64,000 bases of DNA. It comes from WTFV01 sp965200895. Lineage in GTDB: Bacteria; Acidobacteriota; Vicinamibacteria; Vicinamibacterales; UBA8438. Below the pieces are notes generated by a model. That model ran no database searches and was not told the origin of the DNA. It saw only the letters and a list, made by a program, of their open reading frames with translations. The translations under genes and the position numbers were made by a program. Where the stretch lies: positions 248,001-312,000 of the forward strand of contig CBDAVM010000002.1 of NCBI GenBank assembly GCA_965200895.1, read 5' to 3'. This document shows, piece by piece, positions 8,052 to 16,805 of this stretch (its first letter is position 1; every line of letters starts with the position of its first letter).

Positions 8052-8439
8052 AGACGATAGAGACCGAGACGCGCTCGACGCCGGGAACAGACGTGGTCAT
8101 CGAACCGCGAACCGGCCCGTCCGACAACCGACCGCCCGACCCTGGCTGCAAGCCCGCGGCCGACGTTGAGTACGTCACTGCCAGCCGGCCGGCGGTTCAC
8201 CGCCAGATGCGGGAGATGCGGGGCGCGGACCGGATTTCCGCACGCTGCCGGGCACTAGTGGCGACTCTGGGCGAAGTGCTGGGGCATGATCTCAACGGTG
8301 AACGCTGACGCCCGGTTCGGCTGAGTTGGCGGGGTCGGGTGCATCGCGATCGCGAAACGAGTGAGGGACCGAGCGACAGGCTGCCGGGATGGTGATACCG
8401 CCGACAGCCTGTCGCTGGATGTTACGGTTGCAGGCCCGC
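8052..8439. other. 388-bp gap between convergent genes, no gene recognised
   Basis: This lies between the 3' ends of the AttH-like gene and the first fibronectin-III gene. Open frames here have no start context or family resemblance. The only structure seen is the inverted repeat at 8373-8415. Confidence 0.5.
8373..8415. terminator. 11-bp perfect hairpin between convergent genes
   Basis: GCGACAGGCTG (8373-8383) and CAGCCTGTCGC (8405-8415) are perfect inverted repeats around a 21-base loop. The hairpin lies 25 bases past the stop of the minus-strand fibronectin-III gene. Neither side has a strong T-run, so it is a terminator-like hairpin rather than a classical intrinsic terminator. Confidence 0.5.
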
Positions 8440-11109
8440 TCAGCGGCGTCGGAGACGCAGCGCTCGACCGAAGAGTAGCGCCATCAGGGCGCCGATAGCC
8501 CAGACCGGTAGCGCCGGTACCGGCTGCACGTTGGATTCGCGTTCTGCGGACGCGCTCGTAGTTGCTGGTGGGGCAGCGTTGCGCAGGTGCGCCTGCGGTG
8601 TTGTGTTGGCCGGGAGGCTCGGCCGGCCGGTTCCGACAGCGTTCGTCGCGCTTACGCGGACGATGTACCGTGCGTTGTTGTTCAGGCCGCTGACGGTGTG
8701 GCTTGTTCCCGTCCCGGCCGGTTCGTCCTCGAACTCCTGTCCTTGTCTTCGGTAGTGGATTGTGTAGCTCGTGATGGCGGAACCGCCGTCGCTCTCAGGA
8801 GCGTTCCACGAGGCGGTGAACTGGCCGTTTCCGGGCGTCAGCGTAAGGTTCTGCGGCCGTCCGGGCGCGGTGGCCCCGTCCGGTGGCTCCGGGCCAGGGT
8901 TCGGATTCGGGTTGCTCGGCGGGCTGCCGCCGCTGGTCGAGGGAGTTTCTCTTTCCGGCAGTGATGGCCGGCTTTCGCCGGCGTCGTTGCGTGCGGTGAT
9001 CCGCACGATGTACTCGGTTCCGTTGGTCAGACCGGTGATCGTGTAGCTCGTGGAGGACCCGGCGTCGATCGGGTCGTTCCACTGTTGGCCGCGTGCACGG
9101 TGCAGCACGTTGTACGCGTCGACGGCTGTGCCGCCGTCGGGGGCATCCCAGGATGCGCCGAGTGCTCCGTTGTACGCGGTCAGACTCAGGTTGCGCGGCC
9201 GGTTCGGCGGCGCTTCGGGTTCCGGATCCGGACCTGGCCCGGGGGTTGGACCATCGCCGGGCGTGGACCTTTCGGTGGCTGTCCACAGGCTGTCGCCGTG
9301 GGTATTCGTTGCCTTGAGGCCGACTTCGTACTCGGTGCCGTTCGTCAGGTTCTTGATGATGGCTTCAGTCGGCTCTGCTTCCCTTTCCCATTCGGTCCAG
9401 TCCGAGGCGCTTCGTGCCTTGTACCGGATGGTGTAGCCGGTGATGGCGCTTCCGCCGTCGTCCCCCGGCGGAAGCCATGTCGCGGTGATGTCGCCGTCGC
9501 CGGGCGAGAGCGTCAGGTCTCTCGGCTTCGCCGGTGGTCCCTCTTCGAAGGGGATTTCCTTCTCGACGATGGACCACAGTCCCGCGCCGTTGTCGTTCTT
9601 GGCGCGTACCCGCACCTCGTGCGCCTCGTCGTTCTCCAGGCCGGTGATGGTGTGTTCCGTGTCCGTGCCGGTATGGCCGGCGTCGGTCCATTCCCCGATC
9701 GGCGTTCGGTACTCGACGTCGTACCCGGTGACCGTGCCGGTGGGCGCGGTCCACTCGGCGTGGATCTGCTGGTTTCCGGGCGTCAGTGTGAGATTCGTCG
9801 GCGCGGCGAGCGGTGGTACGGAGGTCGTTTTGTTGATGTGTTTCCACACGCTCACGGCGTCCCCGAGGATGTCGTTGGCGTGGTTGATTGTCGTGCGGAC
9901 GAACAGTCGGTACTCGGTGTTCGGCGAGAGTCCCGTGATCTCGCGTTGCAGGGTCTGCGTGAATGACCCGATCGTTTCCGGTTGCGGCTCGGTCGCGCTC
10001 GTGTTCGTGTTGTAGCCGGTCTCGAAGAAGCCGTCCGGGTACCCCGTGGGGCCGGTCCATGCGAGGGTGATGCTGTTGCTTTGGATGGTCGGCGTGCTCA
10101 GGGTTGTCGGCGGCCCGGGGCGCAGTGCCCCCCAGACGCCGGTTCCGAGGCTCCCGCAGTTCGCGACGCTCGGTCCGGTGCAGGCGGCGGCCTGCACTTC
10201 GTAGCGGTACCCGCGAACGCGGTTCGCGATGTCGTAGACGTGGTTCGTGTTCACCGCCGGGAACACGTTGTCGAAGTTGTTGTTGCTCTGGCGCGGCCGC
10301 AGACGGATGTGGGTTGTGCCGGACGGAATCGTCGTGCTGTCGATGGTGACGCGGAGGGTTCCCTGGGCCGACGAGTCGTTCCCGTCTCCGGTCCCCTCGA
10401 CGTCGGTGATCGTCGGCAGCGTCGATGTCGTCGTCGTGGTCGTCGTCAGCCAGCTGCTCTTCGCGCCGGGCAGGATCTCGTCCTGGTCGGCGTTCAGGAC
10501 GACGCTTCGGACGAAGAGCTTGTACTCCGTGTCGACCGTCAGGCCGGTGATGATCTGTGAGGAGCTGGTCGTGAACCCCGCGACCATCGTCGACGGTTCT
10601 GTGTCTGACGTGTCGGTGCTGTAGCCGAGCTGCCACGACGTCTCGTTGTGGCCGCTCGGCTTGGTCCAGCCGAGCGTCACCGTCGTGGCTCCCGGGCTCG
10701 CGGTGGCGTTCATCGGCGGGTTCGGTATCGCGGCGCCGATGGCGGTGATCCACGGACCGTTCAGGCATGCGCCGCCGTACGGGACGGCTGCTCTCGCTCC
10801 GATCCGGTGGCGCCAGCCGCGGTCGCGGCCCGTGATCTGGTACCAGTCGTTGCCGCTTCTGACGATGCAGTTCCACTGCTGGGCCGCCTGCCCGTTTCTC
10901 TTCGACCGCAGCGTGACGTACTCGACGGCAGAATTCATGTTCCCGAGGACGAAGGCGATGTTGCCGGTTGATCCGGTCTCGCCGCCCGTTCCGTACGGCG
11001 GATCCTCCCACGTCGGGGCGGGTGGGGCAGTCTGGCCGAAAGCTGCGGCCGTCGTTGACGCGACGGCCAGCAGTGTGAGGACGGCGATTTTCCCGATGTT
11101 GGTTTGCAT
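8440..11109 (-). CDS. Secreted fibronectin type III repeat protein with C-terminal sorting-like tail
   Basis: The 889-residue protein starts with a Sec signal peptide (MQTNIGKIAVLTLLAVASTTAAAFGQ). It continues with an unclassified N-terminal domain and about six to seven fibronectin-III domains, seen from repeated WT.PSG..ITGYTIRY, ITGLTNGTEY and VRVRAKNDNG motifs. Pro-rich linkers such as GDGPTPGPGPDPEPE separate the later domains. The C-terminus is a PVPALPVW motif, a hydrophobic segment (AIGALMALLFGRAL) and a basic end (RLRRR), resembling PEP-CTERM/IPTL-CTERM type sorting signals. The ATG at 11109 has an AGGAG six bases upstream. FN3 arrays act as spacers or adhesins on the surface; no catalytic domain is seen. 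It is one of a paralogous set of four loci on this strand. Confidence 0.88.
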   Translation of the reverse strand: MQTNIGKIAVLTLLAVASTTAAAFGQTAPPAPTWEDPPYGTGGETGSTGNIAFVLGNMNSAVEYVTLRSKRNGQAAQQWNCIVRSGNDWYQITGRDRGWRHRIGARAAVPYGGACLNGPWITAIGAAIPNPPMNATASPGATTVTLGWTKPSGHNETSWQLGYSTDTSDTEPSTMVAGFTTSSSQIITGLTVDTEYKLFVRSVVLNADQDEILPGAKSSWLTTTTTTTSTLPTITDVEGTGDGNDSSAQGTLRVTIDSTTIPSGTTHIRLRPRQSNNNFDNVFPAVNTNHVYDIANRVRGYRYEVQAAACTGPSVANCGSLGTGVWGALRPGPPTTLSTPTIQSNSITLAWTGPTGYPDGFFETGYNTNTSATEPQPETIGSFTQTLQREITGLSPNTEYRLFVRTTINHANDILGDAVSVWKHINKTTSVPPLAAPTNLTLTPGNQQIHAEWTAPTGTVTGYDVEYRTPIGEWTDAGHTGTDTEHTITGLENDEAHEVRVRAKNDNGAGLWSIVEKEIPFEEGPPAKPRDLTLSPGDGDITATWLPPGDDGGSAITGYTIRYKARSASDWTEWEREAEPTEAIIKNLTNGTEYEVGLKATNTHGDSLWTATERSTPGDGPTPGPGPDPEPEAPPNRPRNLSLTAYNGALGASWDAPDGGTAVDAYNVLHRARGQQWNDPIDAGSSTSYTITGLTNGTEYIVRITARNDAGESRPSLPERETPSTSGGSPPSNPNPNPGPEPPDGATAPGRPQNLTLTPGNGQFTASWNAPESDGGSAITSYTIHYRRQGQEFEDEPAGTGTSHTVSGLNNNARYIVRVSATNAVGTGRPSLPANTTPQAHLRNAAPPATTSASAERESNVQPVPALPVWAIGALMALLFGRALRLRRR

Positions 11110-11149
11110 CCAGGTCTCCTGGTGTCGGGTGGTTTGGGTTCTCGATTTC

Positions 11150-11825
11150 TGCGGCAGAGGCGGCTGCCGCCAGCGATTACGAAGATCCCCGGTAGCAGCT
11201 GCGCGAGCAGCGGCAGCGCCGGTGCCGGCGTAACGCCGCGGACTTCTACGGGCAGTGAATTCGCCGCGTTTGCCGCGTTTGCTCCCGCGCCTACGGTCAA
11301 CTGGAAATCGTCGTCGGCCGTCCCGCCGGCGGCGTCCGTCGCCGTGACGTCGAGCGTCAGCACGTGCTCGCCGGCGGCACCGGTGGTCCAACCCCGAACT
11401 TCTCCGGTTACCAGCAGCGATGGCCGAAGCCCGCCGGAGATTCGCTCGAGCCTTCCGCGCCGAGCTCGGGGGGAGCGGCGGCAAGCGCCTCCTATCTATA
11501 CCCAGTAGTCTCCGAGCGAGACAGATGCGGGCGTTCTGCAGGCGACCCGCACTTTCTGGACGCTCGACCGCGAGGCCAGCGCCATCACGCCGCCCGCATG
11601 CAGTGGCGGCGGGGGCGGGGCCTCCATCGATCGACCGCGCCGCCGAGCCCGGCCGCCTACAGCACCGAGCAGGAGTTCAGCGGCATGATCCACCCAGGTC
11701 GGCACCGGTGGGGCTGTTTGGGCGAGGACCGGGCCGCCATCGACATGACTGCCAGCAGTGTGAGCATGGTGATGCCGCGGATGTTGCGGTTGGCTCGCGT
11801 CGGTGTCTCCTGGTCTCGGATGGCC
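11150..11825 (-). pseudogene. Decayed paralogue of the fibronectin-III / PALP-tail family
   Basis: Two remnants survive. At about 11710-11825 the minus strand reads MLTLLAVMSMAARSS after NIRGIT, matching the signal peptide region of the protein starting at 11109 and sharing its upstream AGGAGAC site, then shifts frame into PTWVDHA. At about 11150-11395 it reads LTLDVTATDAAGGTADDDF...VRGVTPAPALPLLAQLL, nearly identical to the C-terminus of the protein encoded at 11852-13977. The stop codon of the tail is lost and the domain-coding middle is gone. The two ends belong to a single lost copy, with about 300 bp of unrelated sequence between them. Confidence 0.65.
11497..11522 (-). repeat. 26-bp sequence shared with 23893-23918
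   Basis: On the minus strand this segment contains TCGCTCGGAGACTAC and matches the plus strand at 23893-23918 at 23 of 26 positions. In both places it lies 5' of a surviving 3' fragment of a fibronectin-III / PALP-tail gene, at about 110 and 45 bp respectively. It may mark a recombination junction or an element end. Confidence 0.5.
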
Positions 11826-11851
11826 TTTGGCGTGGTGACAACGAGTTCGCG

Positions 11852-13977
11852 TCAGCGCTTTCTCAGGCGGAGGCGGCCGCCGGCGGCGATCATGAACAGG
11901 GCGAGCAGCAGCTGTCCGAGCAGCGGCAACGCCGGCACGGGAGTTACGCCTCGGATTTCCGTGGGCGGTGAGTTTGCCGCGTTCCCCGCGTTCGCTGCCG
12001 CGCCCACCGTCAACTGGAAATCGTCGCTGGCTGTGCCGCCAGCGGCGTCGGTCGCCGTGACGTCGAGCGTCAGCACGTGCTCGCCTGCGGCGCCGGTGGT
12101 CAGCGTCAGCACGTCGCCTGACCAGACCCCGGTGACCTTGTTGCGTGCCACGGTGTTGATCGGGCCTTTCCGCACCTGTCCGGTGCGCTTGTTCGTCGTC
12201 GTCACCATCACGCCGTAGCTCAGGCCGGAACCGCTGAAATGCGCGGTCATGTCCAGATCGTGCGTGACGCTGTTGGCGAGCGACAGATCCGGGAAGCTCT
12301 GAATCAGGGTTGCGGGATCGTCTGTCTCTTCAGGGTCCTCGGCCTCGATGCCGACGGTGACCTCGAAACTGTCGCTCGCACTGCTTCCGTCGTTCGACGC
12401 CGTGATCTCCAGGGTCAGGACGTGTTCGCCTGCGGCTCCGGCCGTCAGCGTGAGCACGTCGTCAGACCAGGAGCCCCGGATCTTGTTCCGGGCCACGGTG
12501 TTGATCGGCGCGGTTCGCACGACCTTCGTGACGTTGTGGGTTGTTGTCACCATCACCTCGTACGACAGATCGTCGCCGCTGAAGTGATCGGACATGTCGA
12601 GTGTCCGGACCTCGTCGTGGTCGAGGGCGAGATCGGCGAACGCGTCCGTCAGCTCGGCGTCTTCGGGTCCTTCCGGCTCGGCCGGCTCGGTCGTGCCGGT
12701 TGTTGTCTGGTAGGCGCTTGCGGCGTCCGTCAGGATCTCGGCGCCGGCGCTGTCCATGACGACGCTCCGGACGAAGAGCTTGTACTCGGTCCCGGCGGCG
12801 AGTCCGGTCACCGTTGCGGGGCTGGACTGGCTTTCGTCTGCCAGTACCGTGGATGGGCTGTTGGCGTTCAGGTTCGTGCTGTACCCGACCTGGAAGACCG
12901 TGTCCGTGTGGTCGTTGGAGTTTCCTGTTGGCGGAGTCCAGCCGAGCGTCAGACTGTCCGTCTGCGGATTCGAGACGGACAGTCCGATCGGCGGGCCGGT
13001 AACGCTTGCGCCCTGGACCGTATTCGACGTCGAACTGTCGGTGCACGACGAACAGTCGTCGTCGTTGCAGTTCTTTACGGTCACGTCGTACCGTGTGCCG
13101 GCGTATGGCGGCACGATGTCGTGGGATGCGGCTGACGCGTTGCACCGAGGAATCTGTCACTGCCGGCGTTGTACGCGCCGCGAATCAGGTGATGTGTCGT
13201 GTCGCTGTCGTACCCGCTCAGGTTGACCCGGAAACCCGTGCTGGTTTTGGTGATGCTCTGGATTGTCGGCGCACCGTCGTTCGGTGGGTTTGTCGTCGAC
13301 ACCGTCGTTGTTGCGTAGGCGCTTACCGCGCCTTCGAGCACCGCGTTGTCGTTGCTGTCTCGTACCGTTGCGCGTGCGAAGAACTTGTGGTTCGTGTTCG
13401 CGGCCAGACCTGTGAACGTGTGCCGGTCGTCCGTCTGGCGCACGACGGTTGATGTGGTGGGCGCGTTCGCGGTCGTGTCGGTGTTGTACCCGACTTCGTA
13501 GGTGACGTCCTGGTTCCAGAACGGGGTGCCCCAGCGGATTCCGACGCTGGTTTCGTCGGGCGTCGTCATGATCCAGCCCGGCGATTCGGGTTTCGAGGCC
13601 CCTTCGGTGATGATGGGGTTGGCGGCCTCGGGGCAGTTGTTGCCGGCGTTGTCGGAACAGCCGGCAATGCGGAACTGGTACCGCAGTCCGGAGATCACGC
13701 CGTCTTGGTCGGTCGCCGGCGCCACAAACGCGGTGTTGTCGTTCGCCGGCGGGTTGATCACCGTGCTCGTCGAGCACAGGGGGCCGAGGCTTCCACCGCA
13801 GTGCCAGACGCGCAGTTTCATCCAGCTCGATGCGTTGTTCGCGGTGATGTTGACGCGTCTGTCGTCGGTCGCGTGTGCCTCGACTTCCGTGATCGTGACC
13901 GGATTCTGGGCGTATGCCAGGTGCGGCGTCGCCGTGATGGCCGACAGTGCCAGCAGGGCAGTGGTCAGTCTTTTCAT
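11852..13977 (-). CDS. Secreted FN3 / cadherin-like repeat protein, single-base frameshift near 13143
   Basis: The N-terminal part (ATG at 13977) has a signal peptide (MKRLTTALLALSAITATPHLAYAQ), a Cys-containing domain (VWHCGGSLGPLCSTS) and an FN3-like domain. It then runs out of frame after NAGSDRFLGA. From 13139 downward the neighbouring frame continues with NASAASHDIVPPYAGTRYDV, which completes the same domain, so one base is missing at about 13141-13145. The second half has a further FN3 domain, then two tandem 115-residue cadherin/Ig-like domains, each with a DMSDHFSG or DMTAHFSG motif and INTVARNK. It ends in the PVPALPLLGQLL-TM-RLRLRKR tail. Read as it stands it gives pieces at 13081-13977 and 11852-13114. 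The frameshift may be a sequencing error or early decay. Its start overlaps the stop of the upstream paralogue (ATGA). Confidence 0.75.
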
Positions 13978-14555
13978 CGTGTCTCGCTCCGATTCGGTGG
14001 TGGTTGGTTTGGCGAATTGGTGCGCTGGTCGTGCGTGTTCCGCTTCGTCTGTGGGACTTGACTGTACCGTACTGCCCGTTCGCTTGTGCGGACGGATTCG
14101 TCCGGCGTCGTCATGATCCAGCCCGGCGATTCAGGCTTTGAAGCGCCTTCGGTGATGATCGGGTTGGCGGCCTCGGGGCAGTTGGTGCCGGCGTTGTCCG
14201 AGCAGCCGGCGATCCGGAATTGGTACCGGAGACCGGAGATGACGCCATCGACATTGGACGCCGGCGCCATGAACGCCGTGTTGTCGTTGGCCGGCGGGTC
14301 GACGAGAGAACTCGTCGAGCAAAGCGGTCCCAGCGTGCCGCCGCAGTGCCAGACGCAGAGCTTCGTCCTGCTGGATGCGTTGTTGGCCACGATGTTGACC
14401 CGTCGGTCGTCGGTGGCATGAGCGATCACCCAGTTGATGGTCACCGGGTCCTGGTTGATGGTCACCGGGTCCTGGTTGATGGTCACCGGGTCCTGGGCGT
14501 ACGCCGCCGGGCTGACGGCGATGGCGAGCAGTGCGCCGATGAGCGTCTTCTTCAC
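13974..14555 (-). CDS. Truncated paralogue of the downstream FN3-family secreted protein
   Basis: The 193-residue product starts at a GTG (14555) with GGAG six bases upstream and has a signal peptide (MKKTLIGALLAIAVSPAAYAQ). Residues from about 45 to 150 (HATDDRRVNIVANNASS, VWHCGGTLGPLCSTS, GCSDNAGTNCPEAANP) are almost identical to the N-terminal domain of the protein starting at 13977. The similarity stops after SPGWIMTTPDE. The last 40 residues are encoded by the leader of the next gene, and its TGA overlaps the next ATG (ATGA). It therefore looks like a gene whose FN3 domains and tail were deleted, leaving a secreted single-domain protein still coupled to its neighbour. Confidence 0.7.
   Translation of the reverse strand: MKKTLIGALLAIAVSPAAYAQDPVTINQDPVTINQDPVTINWVIAHATDDRRVNIVANNASSRTKLCVWHCGGTLGPLCSTSSLVDPPANDNTAFMAPASNVDGVISGLRYQFRIAGCSDNAGTNCPEAANPIITEGASKPESPGWIMTTPDESVRTSERAVRYSQVPQTKRNTHDQRTNSPNQPPPNRSETR
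14433..14495. repeat. Three perfect 21-bp tandem repeats coding QDPVTIN
   Basis: The units are 14433-14453, 14454-14474 and 14475-14495. They lie just after the signal peptide of the truncated FN3-family protein and encode three copies of the heptapeptide QDPVTIN; the intact paralogue has one (QNPVTIT). Perfect identity implies recent expansion by slippage. Confidence 0.95.
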
Positions 14556-14769
14556 TGGTTTCTCCACTGTCTTCGACGTTGAGTCCGTCGTCGGATTCGA
14601 CCGCCACTGTACCACGTTGGCGGGCTTGGCTCAGGCCGTTTCTGGTCCGGTTTTCGAGCGCTCGCGGGCTGCGCAGTACATGAGCATCCGCGCGAGCAGA
14701 GCGGCGGTTTCGCGCCGCTCCAGGCGGTCCCGGTCGAGGACGGGCCAACCCTCTGTCGTTCAACCTTGC

Positions 14770-15000
14770 CGCGGTTCGTCTTTCGCGGTTTCTCCGGGTT
14801 CAGGAGCTCGGCTGGCGGGGTTTTGCGCCAGCGGCAGACTGCTCCGAATGTGGGTACGTCGGGGAGCCGGCCCGATTCGATGCGGAGGAGGGTGGCTGTC
14901 GTGATGCCGATCTCTTCGGCCGTCGTTCTTCTCGTTCTGGTTCCCTGGGCCCTCGCACCAGCGGCCCGAGCGTTTCTCTCAGTCGGTCGTTCTTCAATCC
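14770..15000 (-). pseudogene. Relic of an XRE-type helix-turn-helix regulator
   Basis: One frame retains NDRLRETLGPLVRG and another retains AEEIGITTATLLRIESGRLP and DVPTFGAVCRW, followed by RKTPPAELL. Together they match a small XRE/Cro-type repressor (helix-turn-helix in EEIGITTATLLRIESG, then the usual P-T-F-x-A-V-CRW helix). The parts are in different frames, so the gene is broken. Such regulators often sit beside restriction or toxin genes. Confidence 0.55.
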
Positions 15001-15407
15001 GGTTGTCGGGTCGGTTCTCGGTCCTGGCCCGTCGAGCCGACGGGGATTCGTGTCGATTCCTTGTGGTGTTGGACGGCGTCGTGGCGACATGCACCGCCAG
15101 ACGCGTCAACTGCAGCATTTTCAGCGCCCCGTGCGACGTGGAGCTTGCGAGCAGACCGCACTGCCGGCTCGGTTCCGTCGCTCGTGTCTTCAGCCTCCGC
15201 AAGCTGTTGCTTGATGGCTTCGCGATCGGCGGCTCGTCGAACCCGGTTGTTCTCCCGGCGTGTCGTGAAGAGGTCGTTCCAGCTCTGTCGGACGGTGTCG
15301 CCTTTCCGGACCAGCCGAACCTTCGGGTTGTCCCGGGTGGAGCGGACGTAGGGGGACCGCACGCCGCCCGGTCGTCGGTAGCGCTCGTTGTCGAAGCGGT
15401 TGCCCAT
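14994..15407 (-). pseudogene. Unidentified coding-like fragment in a decayed region
   Basis: A 137-residue frame (NRFDNERYRRPGGVRSPYV, VRLVRKGDTVRQSWNDLFTT) shows the GC-rich third-position pattern of real genes here and is charged and helical. I do not recognise a family. It begins inside the end of the restriction-helicase relic and ends inside the XRE relic, in a stretch with no intact gene, so it is probably a leftover of the same lost locus. Confidence 0.35.
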
Positions 15408-15690
15408 CCGTGCGGGTCTCGGTGGCGTCGTGCCAGTGGCTCTCGCGCCAGAGCCGCACTTCGTTGCGCAGCTCGTCGATCATGCCGGTTGCGGTTCCGG
15501 CGGCGCTGACACGGTCGGCCAGGTGGAGCTGCCGATGCCGGACCGTGCCCATCGGAACGGGCTGGTCGGCGGGCCGGCGGGAAGGGTTGATCGTCCCGGC
15601 CAGCGCCCAGTGGCGGTCGGGCTCGTCGTACGGCGAGTGCAGGATGGGCTGGCGCTCGTGGTGCTCGTCGAGCGCTGCGACATCGTTCAT
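15403..15690 (-). pseudogene. N-terminal relic of a type III-like restriction helicase
   Basis: The frame reads RQPILHSPYDEPDRHWAL, then NPSRRPADQPVPMG and MIDELRNEVRLWRESHWHDA. This order (NPI-hSPYdEP-rHW, then GRRP, then IDELR-x-VRLWR) is the N-terminus of DEAD-box restriction subunits of the type III Res class. Only about 95 residues remain; no helicase motifs (GSGKT, DEAH) follow in any frame. The locus has lost its restriction function. Confidence 0.5.
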
Positions 15691-16151
15691 GCGGCTCGGC
15701 GGCGGTGGCGGGGTGGCGTTGGGGACCCGTGGTTGGCGACCGCGGCGGACGAGGGAACCGGATGTGCATCGGTATGTTGGCTGTAGGTGGGCGTACCAAA
15801 CTGGGCGAGCCTCGCGCCGGGTGTCGGGCGCGCCCCGCGGCGCGCGTCGTGGCGGTCAGGCGTCGGCCGGGCGGGCCTGGAGGATTTCGAGGATGCGGTC
15901 GATGCGCTCAGTGCGGCACGTCGGCACCGTGGCCGCCACGGTCCAGGCAAGGCGACCGGCATCCCGAATCCTCCATATAACGTCACATGGCCGACACCAA
16001 TGCCATCGTCGCAGGCCCGAAAGCAGCCCCTTGCGTCGCCCCCGCCGCGTTGACTCCGACCCCCGGTTCGCGGTCAGATAGCCGACAGCACGCCGGCCGG
16101 GCCGGATCGCCGGCCACGGCGCGGGCGCAGGACGACATCAGGAGGAGCGGC
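15691..16151. other. 460-bp stretch without a recognisable gene
   Basis: Open frames are short and show no family similarity or start signals. The last 20 bases contain the ribosome site of the cupin gene. Nothing else is seen. Confidence 0.4.
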
Positions 16152-16607
16152 ATGAGCGCGAGGCAGCAGCGGGATCGGATGCGCGTCGGCCTGTTCGTCG
16201 GGGTGATCGCCACCGCGGCGATGGTCTGGATCGGCCAGCCGGCGCCGGCGGGGCAGGAGAACCCGTTCACCGGCGTCTCCTTCCGGCTCGACGCCGGGGA
16301 TGTCCGGGTGTCGTCGCGCGGCTTCGAGGCCGGCGCCCGCACCCACTGGCATACGCACAGCGAGCAGTTGCTGTTCGTCAAGGAGGGCGGCCTGCGCTAC
16401 CAGGTCGAGGGCCAGCCGGTCCGCGAGATCGGCCTGCACGAGACGGCGCACCTGCCGCGCGGCGTCCGCCACTGGCACGGCGCGACGCCCGGCGAGGCGC
16501 TGACGCACGTCTCCATCACGTTCCCCAACGAGGCCGGCGAGCACCTGGCCATCTCGTGGCTCGAGCCGGTCACCGACGCGGTGTACGGGAGCGGCGCAGG
16601 GCAGTAA
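16152..16607 (+). CDS. Secreted or membrane-anchored cupin-domain protein
   Basis: The 151-residue protein begins with an N-terminal hydrophobic segment (VGLFVGVIATAAMVWIG) that can export or anchor it. The mature part is a single cupin barrel: motif 1 is THWHTHSEQLLFVKEGGLRY (metal ligands His-x-His and Glu), motif 2 is LPRGVRHWHGATPG. Cupins of this size bind a divalent metal and act as dioxygenases, isomerases or binding proteins; the sequence does not say which. The ATG at 16152 has a strong GGAGGAG five bases upstream, which excludes the longer upstream reading. The last 45 bases and the stop are duplicated just downstream. Confidence 0.87.
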   Translation: MSARQQRDRMRVGLFVGVIATAAMVWIGQPAPAGQENPFTGVSFRLDAGDVRVSSRGFEAGARTHWHTHSEQLLFVKEGGLRYQVEGQPVREIGLHETAHLPRGVRHWHGATPGEALTHVSITFPNEAGEHLAISWLEPVTDAVYGSGAGQ

Positions 16608-16728
16608 GGCCGTCGCCGCGCGCGCGCAGCCGTCTGGCGGTGTTGGAGCCGATGACCGACGCGGTGTACGGGAGCGGCGCGGGGCAGTGAGGCCGTCGCC
16701 CCGCGCGCCCGCCCGACGGTGTTGGTAC
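16563..16728 (+). repeat. 83-bp tandem duplication of the cupin gene 3' end
   Basis: The segment beginning GAGCCGGTCACCGACGCGG at 16563 recurs at 16646 as GAGCCGATGACCGACGCGG, including the tail coding VYGSGAGQ and the stop (TAA in the first copy, TGA in the second). The second copy lies outside the gene. Confidence 0.8.
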
Positions 16729-16805
16729 GCTCGGGCCGAGCTCGACGCCGCCGGCGACTCGTGGCGTCCTGACCCGGTCGACGTGCAGACGTGCAGACGG
16801 AGCCG

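Noticed and set aside
11420..11560. Plus-strand frame MAEARRRFARAFRAEL as a transposase OrfA start
   Set aside because: Only a short basic stretch is suggestive; no DDE domain, no terminal inverted repeats and no second frame follow.
14433..14495. Possible CRISPR array
   Set aside because: The 21-bp units are directly adjacent with no spacers and are in-frame codons of a secreted protein.
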